From Ziziphus jujuba (lineage: Eukaryota > Streptophyta > Magnoliopsida > Rosales > Rhamnaceae): a DNA stretch of 64,000 nucleotides. Below are positions 1 through 13,800 of the stretch, one piece after another; positions within the stretch are counted from its first letter, which is position 1; each line of letters begins with the position of its first letter. The notes beneath the pieces are model-generated. The model made no database searches. It was given only the letters and a program-made list of their open reading frames with translations, and had not been told where the DNA came from. A program made the position numbers and the translations under genes. Location: NCBI RefSeq assembly GCF_031755915.1, contig NC_083379.1, forward strand, positions 12,013,501 to 12,077,500, given 5' to 3'.

Positions 1-3000
1 TTCTAATGTCGGTGCATTATTTGGGTTTGATGAGAAAGGTCGGATCCATACCAACTTTAGGTTCATTTTAACTTAATTATTCATTTGATACTATGTATAT
101 ATATATATATATATATACATATATATTTTTTATGCATTTGTGGATCATTGTTTTAAAAAATAAATAAATAAAAAGAAAAGAATAGAGAGCTGTAGATGAT
201 TTTAGCTTAAAAAAAGAAAAAAAAGAAAAAGGGTTCAGATTTATTAGTAGACTGTAACAAGTATCGTTTTCACAAGTATGGTATGGGGATGGCTTGGATT
301 GTAGTGACACATGCTTCAAGAAGAATATTACATTTTGGTCTTTTTCTCCTTGCACTTTTCACCATATACACAACTAAAAAAATTTATAAAATTCAATATT
401 CTTTTGTCCTCTACAAATTTAAATTGAAAGAGCTTTACCAAAATGGAAATATTGAGAGTGCCTATTTAATTTAAATTTTTTTTTTTTTTGGGTAATGAAT
501 TATAAATTAATATTTACATATGGATTTTGTGGCAGTTTCAGGAAGGTTAGTGTCACTGTCTAAGCACTGTCAGTTGTTAATATACTACAAGTTTCTTATT
601 AGTTCAATCCAATATTATTATGTTAAAGTTTTAATTACAATGAAATTATTTTTACTTGTTTAATTAATCTAAGTCTATTTTTAAAACGAAATTTAAAAAG
701 TTGATTTTGCATACTCTTAGTATAATATTATCTAAGTCGACATAATTAAAAACTGTATATATATATATATATATATAAGCATTTTTATTACTCATTTTTA
801 GTAGTAAAATAAAATTCACATAAGTTTCACCCATCTTTTACATACAAAGAATTAATAAAAATTTCAAGTATGTCTTTCTCCAAAAACAATGGTGATCTGT
901 TGGCTTCAAACTAACAAAAAGTGTATATTGATTTTGACATAAAATTATTGAATAAAAAAGAAGACAATATAAAAAAATAAATAAAATAAAAAGAAGAAGA
1001 TGATAGATGAAATTAAATAGAAAACGATAAGTTTTATAAAAAGCATGTATTTAATATTTATTTATTTTTAATCATGATAGGAAAATGAATTTTATAGAAA
1101 AAAAAAAAATCATGATAGGAAAATGAAGTTTTAGTAATTAAATACGGAGTTTAATACATATCAGTCTCTCAAATATTTTGAACCAATTGGCTCTCAAATT
1201 TTCTTCACCGGATTTAAGGCTCTGATTTTTTCAATTAAAAACAATTTGATCTAACAAGCCTAATAACAAGGTCGAACTTGAAGGAAATACACACTTTGGA
1301 AGCTTCAGGCCATAAAATCTCCAACGATGCTCAAGGAAGCGAAAAATATTTGAAAATAAAGGGTATAAATCAAAACTAATTGAAATATCCAGATATTAAA
1401 GTGAATTTAGTTTTTTTTTTTATTTCTTTTATTTATCTTTTTTAATAACTAAATTGTATTTAATCAATAACATAACATAGAAGTTGCTTTAGTAACAATC
1501 TAATTACGAAAGTTATTATTTTTTCAAATAATAATCCGTATTTAAATCATTCTGCCTTCAATTAAAAAAAAATAAATAGAAATTTTAGTAACATAGAAAA
1601 TCTATTTTCATATTTGGGCTACTCTAGTTAATTTCAGCTATCAGTTGTCCTTAATTGAAACTAATTGCGATGGGGAGGGCCTTGATTAAAAGAATATCTC
1701 TTTTTTTCCCAAAACCTCAACTGAAATGGAGTTTAAACTAAAGAGAGCATTAAAATGTAGATTTAATATCTTTTATTATTACCCTTTTGTTTTGTATGAC
1801 CTTTTACTTTTCAGTTTGTTATATTACAGGACAAACTTCCTAATTTCTAACAGAAAATGGATAACTTCTCAAGCAACCACATCATAATTATAAAGTGGGT
1901 TTGGGAGGAGAGACTTAGATTGTCACATTGGCTCCTCATGACACTGTCGTAGAAAACCTACCCAATACAACTCCGCGGTTAAGAATCCATATTAGATTCT
2001 TGTTAGGAATTTGAGATTTTATCATTAATTGGAATAAAATGACATAAAGAAATGACAGCCTTTATCAAAATGGAGCCAAAAAGGAATGTAATTGATACCT
2101 CGATAAGGACACCAAAAATAAAAAAATAAAAAAAAATCTCAAATTGAATAATGCTCTTAGTTGAGCCAGCAAAGCGTAAGTATATGCATAGAAATTCTCT
2201 TATATCTATTAGTGATAATAGAATGACGGATAATCAATGCATTTCTTTCTAAATTGAATATGTTTTGACACTTTAGACATAAAATTTAAATTTTTAACAT
2301 TTTCATCTTTAAATTTGAATTTTTACTTAATTATATTTTGACATTTAAAGGATTATTTTTCAAATAAAATTCAATTTCAGAGATCAAAATACAAAAAAAA
2401 AAAAAAAAAAAAAAAAGAGGTTATGCTAAAGCATGCTCAATTCGGACAAAAACGTCTCAATTACCCTAAAATCATTTTTAAGTCTTACTGCATATATAGA
2501 TACAAATAGAGGCAATGAGTGCTCCAGCAACAAGCCTTCCTCTTGCTGCTTAATTTGATATGATTATGTTTTCATTTGGGTAGCGATGCGTTTGTTATAA
2601 ATGTTTTCAGCTTTTCTTCTCTCTCTCTCTCTCTCTCTCTTGGAAAAAAAAAGTATTTAAAAGCTTGTGTAGAGAAGAATTAAGCAGAAAATGCGATGCA
2701 AACCCCACTAGATGTTGATGTGACAAATGTAATTCACACCCAGGACGACTACGAGGGACAGCAATTGCTTATTGCCTCGTTTATTGGGTTAATGGTGTTG
2801 AAAATTTTGTAAATGATTTTGAAATCAGCCATTTTTCCTTGGTGTCTTTAGAAAAACATAAAAACTTTATTACTAGAAAACAAAGTCGGTTACAGCAATC
2901 TGATCCCATGACGACGTGCAACCAACTAAATTTGTATAATTTAGGATTTGATTGACCAACAAACTTAATTATTTTACCACATTTATTAGTCAGTTGCTCT

Positions 3001-3748
3001 TTCATTTTCCTTATTGGTGCAAGCTTTTCATTTTTCCTTGGACAATGGCTGAATTCAAATCCACCATCTTCAATATCAGAAAAGTAAAAAATAAAAAAGA
3101 AAGAAGAAAAAAGAGAAAAGTTACTATTATTTGTTTGAAAAATTACCAAGTTGTTTGGATTGAATATACATTTCATTTAAAAAATAGTAGATATTTTCTA
3201 TTGTCAGAATAGTGCATAAAATTATGAATAATTTATCACATTAAATATATATTTAGGAAGATCATAATTGCATATACAAAGTACGATACAAACGAAAAAC
3301 ATTTTTATATTATAACACATAGACGTGTTTACTTTTGCATTTAAGATTTTTGACGTTTGATAAATAAATTCACTATTCACGGGATTAGTTATTTCCAATA
3401 ATAAAATTACAAAATGGATTTGCTATTCTTATTTACAAGTTTGGCTGCAACAAATAATTAAAACCTTGAATAGAAAAAATTAAAATTAAAATAAAAGGAA
3501 AAGATATTTCCCTCTCAATCTCCACATCTCTAAAAGAGTTTCTTATAGATTAAAAATAAAGCCATTAACTCTGTATATAATCACAAAATTCTACCCTTGT
3601 CAAACTTCTTCAAACATATAAGGCTCTGTTAATTTTGAAACTAATATACGAGGTGAAAAAAACAAAACAAAATTGATCAAGGAAAATAAAAGAAAGAAAG
3701 TAAAAAGATTAAGGCCAACTTATATAAAAGATGAATAAAATAGAAGAG

Positions 3749-3787
<39 letters not shown>

Positions 3788-4838
3788 GGGGTGGTGTGGG
3801 GGAAGGAAAGGAAACCGATTAAGGCAACCCAAAAAAAGAAAAATGATTAAGGCTCCTGATACAAAAGAAGGAAAAAGATAAATAAAAGATGAAAAAATAT
3901 TTTTATTCACGTAAACATATGGAATATGTATTCCCATAGTTTTTAAAAAGAATAATAATTGCTTAAATATAAAAAATTATTAATCCTTAGAAATATTATA
4001 AACCTTATTAAAATATTTAACCAAACGTAAAAATAAAGAATACCCATTTCATTCCATCATCTAATATAGTCTACCAAAATCGTAACGTTAGTACTACATT
4101 GTTCACATGTATAACACTAAGCGGAATGAATGAAAATTGAGATGTAAACGGATCAGATGATATTCTTCGAGATTAGCCATGCATACAAAAGCCCCTTTGA
4201 AAATTATCACGTAAAGATCACTTCCTTCTCTAGAGAAATATTTTCTTAAAATCATTAATCTTCTTTAGAGAATCACCGTTCACCAAATAGGTAGTTATCA
4301 AAGAACAACATTTTCATATTTTTGCTGTCAAACACGAGAAGAATTTCCTTTTTTCCTTTTTCAGAAAATTGCTTTTATCTTTTAAAATTGATTTTAAGCA
4401 TTTAGACAATCTAAGTTGCACAATATGCTGCCATAATTGCAATCTTGTAAACTTTGTTAGTTGACCTCTATTACATGAACCTACGACTTCGCAGCTCAGT
4501 AGGACACTTCGTCAATAACAATTTACACATAAAGATTTAAAGGGCTTCAAAATTGTAATTCAGAATAATCAAATTCAGTAACTGATGCTTCATGGAGAAC
4601 TCGTAGGCCGCAGCTGAACAATGCATGTTCAACTCCCTGCTGGAAGTACAATTCATTTGCAGTGTGTATCAACTTCAGTATAATACTTGATGAACAAAAT
4701 CATCCATAAAACTGCATAACCATGATACAACCTATTTCATGTATCATTTTCACTTTCCCAATAATAAAACCGAAATAACTATTGATATCCCATATTTAGA
4801 ACTAATTTAACTTGTGCATCCAACCGGGGATTTTCGCC
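1..4838. other. AT-rich intergenic region, no gene recognised
   Basis: No reading frame here looks like a protein; the short open frames are low-complexity translations of A/T-rich DNA. The stretch holds (AT)n tracts near 95-117 and 756-777, a (CT)n tract near 2620-2640, poly-A tracts near 2395-2416, and a very long G run at 3751-3786 listed separately. A short direct duplication built on ATCATGATAGGAAAATGAA lies at about 1070-1128. OLA1 ends at 4839 on the minus strand, so the right end should contain its 3' UTR. Confidence 0.6.
3751..3786. repeat. Poly-G homopolymer, 36 bases
   Basis: An uninterrupted run of G from 3751 to 3786 is followed by a G-rich tail (GTGGGGTGGTGTGGGGG). On the opposite strand it reads as a polyproline low-complexity frame, which is not a gene. 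Runs of this length can form G-quadruplexes and are unstable in replication and sequencing, so the exact length is uncertain. Confidence 0.9.
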
Positions 4839-7800
4839 TCATTTCTTCCCGCCGCCAGAAACATTAAACTTGAAAAATATAATGTCTCCATCTTGGACCA
4901 CATATGTCTTCCCCTCCTGTTTGTACTTCCCAGCAGCCTTTGAGAAAACAACAATGGTTATAACTTAAATTCAAGTTTGACCCAAAAAACAGAGAATCAG
5001 GCAAATCCCTAATATTATTACTAATAGTAGTAGGTCTATGCTATTACTCATGAAATAAAAAATACCTTAACAGCAGATTCAGAACCAAGTTCCTTGAGAT
5101 CGTCAAATTTCATGACCTGCATACATGATCAGAAGACCCAAGTAACTTTTGTGCTCCAAATCCGATTAAAACTAAAAAAAAAAGTCAAAACATATACAAT
5201 ATATCTAAACAAGTAAAAGTTAAAAATATACAAGATTATCCATGGTAAATATTATCACGGATAGGTAATGTGTGAGATTTTGGAATGAAGTAAATGCACT
5301 ATATAAACATTGGGGCATATACAAAATTATCCACAGTAAATATTATCACGGATAGGTAATGTGTGAGATTTTGGAATGAATTAAATGCACTACATAAACA
5401 TTGGGACATTAACAGTAATTGAATTCTTAAGCACTCAACATTAGTAAATAAGTTTTAAAGGCATTGCGCCACACACTTAAACATGTGTCCTCGAAAATAA
5501 AATATATCAAATCAAACACTTATTTTATAGGTCAAATTATGGTTATTTATGCTTAATATCAAAATCACACTTTTAAGTGTTTTCCACTTTCTCAGTACTT
5601 AATTGCTTCACCAAACCATCATAGGTTACCTTGTGAACTTTTATTTTTTTTAAGTTTCATATTTATATAGAGAGGGGGAAAAAGAAAAAAAAAAATTTCA
5701 TGAAGAGAAGTAAGGTTTGGGGGACCATAAAATAAAACAATGGCAAGGTTTCAAGGCAGCAACGGTAGTAGAGTGATGACAGCAGAGAGGATGGGCTGAT
5801 CCTGATGGTCACACACATGGAAAGAGATTTCAACCAAACAGCAGCAATCAGACCATCATAATACTAGCAATTTAACTGTTTCACTTTCAGCCACCTCATT
5901 GGAAAACATACACAAATATGCAAATAATTTTTGGCGAATATGGTTATAATATAATTGGTTTCTCATTGACCTCTTAAACTACTATATAGGAAAAGAGAAA
6001 TTGGGAGAGAGAGAGCCATTTCTTATAAGCATTACTTTTGAGATGCATCCATATGTAAAACTTTTAGCCTTTTTCTCTTTTTTCTTTTTGGGTACTACTT
6101 TGTAAAGGAAGAGACAGTGAAATAAGAACTTGTAAAATGATAGATGAAGAAATATTTCTTAAACGAAAATAATACTAAAGAAGATAATTGCCACACAAGT
6201 ATGAAATAGGAGCAAGGAACAACCTCAGCACAAATGAACCCTCTTTCGAAATCAGTATGGATGGTCCCTGCAGCTTGGGGAGCCTTTGTCTGTCGTCTAA
6301 TCTGCCAGCATTTGACCTGCAAAAGGCAAATTATTAGGACACTTTTGAGCCACTAATCATCAAAGGGAAGGTTAAAAACATCTGGCTAGGATAAAAAAAA
6401 ATTGCTATTGCAGTCTGAAAAATAAGGACGTTTATCAAGCACATGGAAAAGCAGACTCAAATTACAGCAGAAAGCATGGAAGACACCGCAACATAACTTT
6501 CATAAAAAGGAAGCTTCCAAGCTAATTAGTGTACAGGTACCTAGGTGACAGGAATCTACAAACCAATTAACAATTCTGAAGTTAAAGAAAATGAAGCTTG
6601 AGAAAACACAAAGGCTCTCAAACCATGCATGACAATTATGTAACTCTGGTTCACTCACTTCCCAGGGAAAGCACGAGCACCAAAGACAAGTATAGGAAAC
6701 CAATTTTCACAAGTGAACATATGAGGGAGTGGATTGAAATGGAACATTAAATCAATAAAACAAGTGTCCACAGAAGTTGGAAGCAACAAAAAGTTAGGTA
6801 ATCTCACAAAGAGTATAATAAAACACTATGGGAAAGGGATATTGGTTCAAAATCGGAGATGATATTATCAAAAGCAATATAAGTGAATAAAAAGCAACAA
6901 CTGATATATTTGGCAAGAACTTCCAACCAAAGCTTGAAGAAAACTGCCCTAGAGGAAAAAAAGGCAAAACTATAATAAGAGAACTGTCGATATTTTACCT
7001 CATCGGGGCCAGCTGTAAAAAAGTATATGAGATTAATCGCTGAAAATCCTGTCTTTATAATCTTTGGAAGGGCACTGCAGCAGATAGATCAAAGTTAACA
7101 TATTGTATACAGATCTATTATTGTTTTCTTCTAAGTCTAATAATCTATGCCAATAAAGGGTAGGCAACAAGAGAAAATATACAAATGAGTCAATGAAGTA
7201 TTGGGTTTACAAAGCTTGTTAAACCAATCCATTAACCTATATATCCAGAAAGTAGGGACATTTAAGATTCCACGTCGCAAGTAATTTGTCAGCCAAACCA
7301 GGTACATGGTACAAGTAATTTAAGCTTCTGAAAAGGCAGGGATGATCAGCTTCGCAATTTGATCCATGCATTTCATACCAACCATAACTTGTTATAAGCC
7401 AAGGCCTTTGATAATGAGATGGAACAAGATTGATGTGTAAAATTTAAACTGTCAGATGGTAAACTAAAAGTTTCTATGGCACACAAAAAGCCAACATGTG
7501 AACTTTTATCTGTATGCAAAGGATATCAGATAAAGATGAAAGAAGTCATTTTGTAAGTCCTTTGTAGAGCAAGATTGGATACCAGCAATTTTGTGACTCC
7601 CCACTATAGGGCAGACATGTTACCCTAATAGGTAAAGCAGACAGTCTGAATCTAACAGAAGTGTGGAAAACAAGTCAAATTCTCAAGAGTCACTGGGCAA
7701 GGACATGCAAAGCAACAATATATAAATGTCTATGTGTCAAAAATATACATATTGGGCCAATTGGATTGGACTATTTTAAGTTCAGACCAATCAAATTGGA

Positions 7801-10800
7801 GTATTTTAAATTTAGCTTAACATGATTGGATAAGATTTCCAATAGTCCATCTAATCCAAAGTCCTGTAACACAGACACCCCCATAGGGATTTCATATGGT
7901 GAGGACTTCATGACGATCTTATGGAGAGGGAATCCTATATGGCTGTCCACCTCATCCAAATAATGACACATCATTTAAATATTTGTTATGTTTTTTTTAA
8001 GTAGAACCTAAATTGGAAAGTACAACCCATAAAATCTGTGTGCGATCCCACTAGCAATAATTATTAGTGGTTGATTAAACCTTTATAAAATTGATTAAAA
8101 TTTTTTTAAATTGTTTTTTTTTTTTTTTTTAAATTGATTAAATTTTTTTTCCCTATATGGTAATGGCAGTTGACATGGCTCCCTCTGCATAAGTTGCTAA
8201 TGAAATTCTTACCATATCGAACGTCAAAACTGCACATGCATATATGTAAGGTTGTATTTATGTGCATGCATATGTGTATATAGGGATAAGTATAAGAAAC
8301 ACAGCTGCAATAAATGAAACAGAATAATACAGCTTTTCAACCGGATAAGAAATCCTTTATATGACAAACTTAAACTACAATGTATTTTTACCTGACATAA
8401 AATGAATGGGAAAAAAAAAAAAAAAAAGGGAAACAAAGCCAATAAAATATCATTCAATTTTATCGTTTGAGAAAAAAGAAAAAAACTGCATTTAGCAGTT
8501 ATTTGTTCCTAATTGGCATGCCATTTGCATAGGATGAACTAACCTTTGTACCTTGTTCTCCTCACAATACTTTGCAGCATCATCTGGAGGCATATCAGCA
8601 AGATTCCTTTCTAAGACACAGCTGAAAGGAATTATAGGTTCAGCCCCATGTTCCTGCACCCTACAAAATGGAAGGACAATGACCATTGACCATCATATTT
8701 TCTAACAAGCAAACATGCTTCAAATGCTAATCAAATAAACATACAGAAAGTAACATAAGCACGAGAGAACAGGCTAGATGTGAACACAACATGCTTTCTT
8801 TTATAAGAAATTCATTTGGCAGATTTTGGAAAAAGTGAAACTCCCTTTAAAAGGCTTACTTGGAATTTTCAAGAATAAAAAAACATGAGTTTGGCTCAAT
8901 AGGAAATCAGTATTGTTGAACGGGAATACTGGCAGTATTCAAACAAGAGATTAAAATTGTAGGCACCCAGTGCTTTAAACTGGTAGGCTGGTAGCACATT
9001 ACCATACATATGGGTTCTTAGAGAAAAGAATGGCATGTAAAATTGTTGGACAACACAGTTTGTGAAGCATACAGACAAAAGTAAGACATGATTGCTGGTA
9101 GACACACAGATATACATACATGCTCATGCACAACACAGAATATGATAGAACATACACATGTTTTTAAAGCTGGTCTTACCAGGCATGAATCTTTGGCAGA
9201 AACTTGTTCTTTTTTCTTTGATAATCTTTCTCATTCATGTTTACCTGTGGGTAAATGCGTATTAAAATATACAATCAAAATGCTCACCAAAATATTAAAT
9301 GGCATCAAATGAAAAACTTATTTAACTGACCAAAGTAATGAGCATAAAAAATAGAAAGACATAGCCACAAAAACATTTCTAGATTTCCCAGAAGTTATTG
9401 TCCTCTAAAAGAAAATCTAGAAGCCATAATACGGGCAAATCTGGTATATAGGTTTTTTCTTTTATATATATGAGGACCACACAGATTTTCTCACCTTATT
9501 TCCATTCAATTATATGATAACAAAATGGATGCATAATAATTATAGTCTGACTAGTCAGTGAAAAACAAGATTAATATTCTTTCTCTTTATTTTTAAGTGC
9601 CTAAGCATCTTATCCAGATGCCTTGGTGTAGGTCTCCAGAAATACACTGTTTTCTTACAGTTCAAAATCAAATATAATATTAATGCTTTTGCAAAAAAGA
9701 ATACAGGTGGCAAAAAATAAGAATGGTTTTTCTTTTTCATGTTATGGAGTGAAGGAAAACACCATCAACAAACTAACAAAAGCATCAATCTTTTCAGAGA
9801 GAAATGAACAAGTGATTGCATGAAAAATGAACCATAAATATATTTACTGCAGAACACAGACACAAAATGCAACAGGTATTCCTAACATATTACAGAGCTA
9901 CAAAGGATGTTGTTTGGACAATGGAAACAAACCAAGTAAACAACGGGCTTGGCAGTTAGCAATTGGAAAGTATTCAAGATTTCAATATCAGCAGCTTTCC
10001 AGTCCCCTAGACGGACATCTTTTTCATCCTCAAGCCATGCCTTGACCTGTAAATTCACCACCATTTTTTTAATATACATAGCATACCTCAGATTCAAGCA
10101 TGCTAGATCACAATTTTAAACACAAGAAAATAGTATGAGACAATAGAATAAGCACACATCAGCAATCAAGTAAAATTTTGTAAGTTTTATGCAAAAGCTA
10201 GAAAATAACTGCTTGAATAAGGCCAAGCAGCTCTGAATTGCAATTTCTGCATCATTGGGGCTGCTTCCTTTTGGACTCCAGTTTTTGCTTACCTGATTTG
10301 TAATTTTTCACTCATTTTTGCTTCTTATTACACTCTTTTTTGGTATTAAAAAGTCCACAACATCTTATCATATCCACATAATGACCAGGGTAACAAGCGC
10401 TTCTTGTTTACCCCATTAGTTAGACGAATAACTATTCTTTTATAGCAGTTCTAGCATACTGAATATGTCCTCTTGTCGCTAAGTTTTGAAAACGTATCTA
10501 CACTCATAGGAAAAGTGAACTGAACAGTATTAGGAAAGGCTTGGACGGAGAACCATGTAATGCATATCAGTTTGTCAGGAAAATAATAATAAAAAACGCA
10601 CAGTTTCTTGGTACCACACACAAGTAACCAAATTTTATTCTCAAAAATATTGCCACAAAGAGTGAAAAAAAAAAAAATATATATATATATATATATGCTA
10701 AGCGGTAATCAGATGCAAATATACACAGGTATTTAATTGTTGCTTCAGCTTGCAAATATCCTGAAATGATATTTGCATAATACACATATGATATAAGTAG

Positions 10801-13800
10801 TTCCCTATCGGCAAATGGAAATATCCTAAGATTTATAGCTGCTTGAAAAATACAATCATTGGCAATATATCTGAAATACACGTAACATGACTGCTGCACA
10901 TCATTAAATACAAGATTAATATACACCTTATGAACTCCTAATTTTAAATTATGTTAAATAAAGATATTGTGTTAGCTTAATATGCATATAGCTGGGTCTA
11001 CATCCTATAGATATAAGCTTTTGGATGGTAACTAGACATTTTTTTATATAAAAAATAATAATAATAAAAATAGAAGTAAAAAATAGACCTCCTGGTGAGA
11101 TTCATCTGCCTAAGAGCTACTTGGGTCGGCATACCATTGTCAAGCCTGCCTTACAACCTCATTGGGGTCAGGACGAGACACAATGAAGCCTTTGTAGCCC
11201 CCTTCCCCCTCTGCAATTTGAGCATGATGGAGTACACCACGGGGCACAAATGGGGCTTATCAGGAATCGAACCCACAACCTAGGACCCACAAGGTGATGG
11301 GAATGTCGGCTTCCTTCCATTTGCTCCACCCCCTTAGGTGCATGGATGGTAACTTGACATGGATTCAAAGCAAATGGTTTAATTGATCTTGTGCTTATAT
11401 CCTGTTAACTTTTATTGCTCATAATTTGTTATGTTGCACATTTACAGCCTGCTTTTTGTCCTTTCATTGGGAGGGCCCTATTATTTAGATTACGCTAAGC
11501 AAGAGTGTCTAGCGTATTATGTTAACATGGTACGAGAGATGTATGTCTGTCTGGCCTTATTCTGTTATCATGCATAAGGCCCACATTTTGTCTATCATTT
11601 GATGAAATTACACCACCATGCATAAGGAGAGTTAAGTGTGTCGTGTCAGGTTAGCTTGGTATAAATAACTAGTACACTTCCTATCAACTTAGGCTTTTGG
11701 AATTGATGCAAACTTAACATGATATTAGAGCTGAACTTTCCAATTGGTCTCCATGTTCAAATTATATTAATCCTCATTTCTTAAATTATTGTGTTGTGTT
11801 ATGTATGTTTAGGTTTAGATTCTTAACAGCAACAAACATCAATAACAGGGGTGAGATAACAACCTAATACTTCAGCCACTTAAATGGGGGAGTAAAACAG
11901 TATTTGAAAAATTGCAGACAAAAGACATGACCATATATATACAAAGAAGGTTGCAAATAAAAGGATTTAATTATATAAATTTGAATGTATACCTTTTGGC
12001 AGCATTCATGCTCAATTTTGAGCTGCTTGTCATTGCTCCTTTTCATGCTCTTTTCAAGATCTTCTATCTTCTTTTCCATGAACTCAATATCCTAGAAATG
12101 AGAAGCAGAAGAGAAAGCAAGATATTAAACATATCTTCGATTGGTAACTTTAAACATAAAATTCCTGAAACTAATAAAATAGCAAGATAATGAAACTTGG
12201 GAAGAAACATAGACACATTCCAATAGAGCTGCAAGATGTAAATCAAGAGTAGACACGCAGATAGAATCATAAATCATAATGTTGCTAAAAGATCACAAAG
12301 AGTAAATGGGAATATCCAGATAATAGCAATCAATATATAAAGATCACTATAAGTTATAATTAAAAGGAAATTTTCATGTATACCACACTAGATGATATTA
12401 ACCAATAAGCTAACAAGCCTAGCACTTGATAAAGATGTGACAAATACTCTTGTGAATTGTGATGCTCGATTGCCTGATTCTTGTGGCAGAAGTTTACACA
12501 TTTCAATAAAATAGAATTTAAAAATCAAGTTTCCACTCCTATGTAAATACATATCACCAGCAAGAAGCAAAGAGATCAAAAAAGAAATGGCCTCCCAAAA
12601 ATATGCAAGTGGCAGAATATTTTGAAAACAGCCACTTCTTCCACCACTTTTATCCTAAATACCTACACTCACACTGACACATGAATCCAACACCATAACC
12701 AGCCATTGCTTAAGGTGCGCCATCATCATCATTAGAGCAATGCCACAACCAAGAGAGAAGCTCCAGTTCCAGAACCTTTTTTTTTCCCCCACTTGTAAAA
12801 CAATCAATTTGCTACATGGTACTATTGTCGCACTAACAACATTAACAGGTTCGACCACCAAGCCACATTGCTGCTATAAATCATTAGAGCATTTAAATCC
12901 TACACCCCTTCATCATGGAAATTTTTTTGGAATAAATGTTGCATATGTTACTAATAACCAGTGTTCAAACAAGCGTAAGGCGTCGCAAAGCGGTAAGGTC
13001 AAGCCTTAAGCCTTACGAGCCTAGGCATACCTAGGCTTTAAAAGGCATTTCACAATTATATTATTATTTTAATTATTATAAAGTTACTAAATAAATAAAA
13101 TAATTCATATTTTAAATGTCAAAATATATATAAATCTATATTACCTTTGTATGTGCAAGAAACATGAATTAGCATGTAATTGATCATAATAGATTTATGA
13201 AAATTCATGTTTTCCAATTTTCTAACAACATATTAGTTTCAAAAAATATATATTACAAGCCTACAAATACCTAATAATTCCTAGATTAATACATATTTTA
13301 GCTATTACCATAATCTAACTCTTGTTTAATTTCATTTTTTTTTTCTTTTTTCTTTTTTTTGGTTAAATTTTCTCTCTAATTCCTTAATCTTTATACATTA
13401 CGTTTTCATTTTTTTGTTTTTTTTTTTTTTTTGTTTAAGAAAAAAAAAAACTTCATCTTAAAAAAAGTTCCAATTTTTTAACAATATATATATATATATA
13501 TATATATATTAATGTCTTATGAATTGTTTTTTAACATTTTTAAAAAATAATTAAAAAAAAAAAAAAACTTTGAACAAAAGGCTCACGCCTTTTAGCGCCT
13601 AGGCGCGCATTAGGCGGTCAACACAGCATTGACCATTTTTTTCTAAGCCTTGCTGATATGCGGGGCACTATCTAAAAGCATCACGTCTAAACACGCCTAG
13701 ATGGCAGCTTTTCCCGCCTTTTAGAACACTGCTAATAACACCCTGTTTTAGTAACAATATCATAAAATCTTTTAGAAGCAACTAACTTGTCCACCATATA

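Noticed and set aside
3677..3937. Open frame with a polyproline run
   Set aside because: It is only the translation of the poly-G tract on the other strand, with no domain or start context.
11264..11275. tRNA-like B box
   Set aside because: The surrounding sequence does not fold as a full tRNA cloverleaf by eye, and the target-site duplications show it belongs to a SINE.
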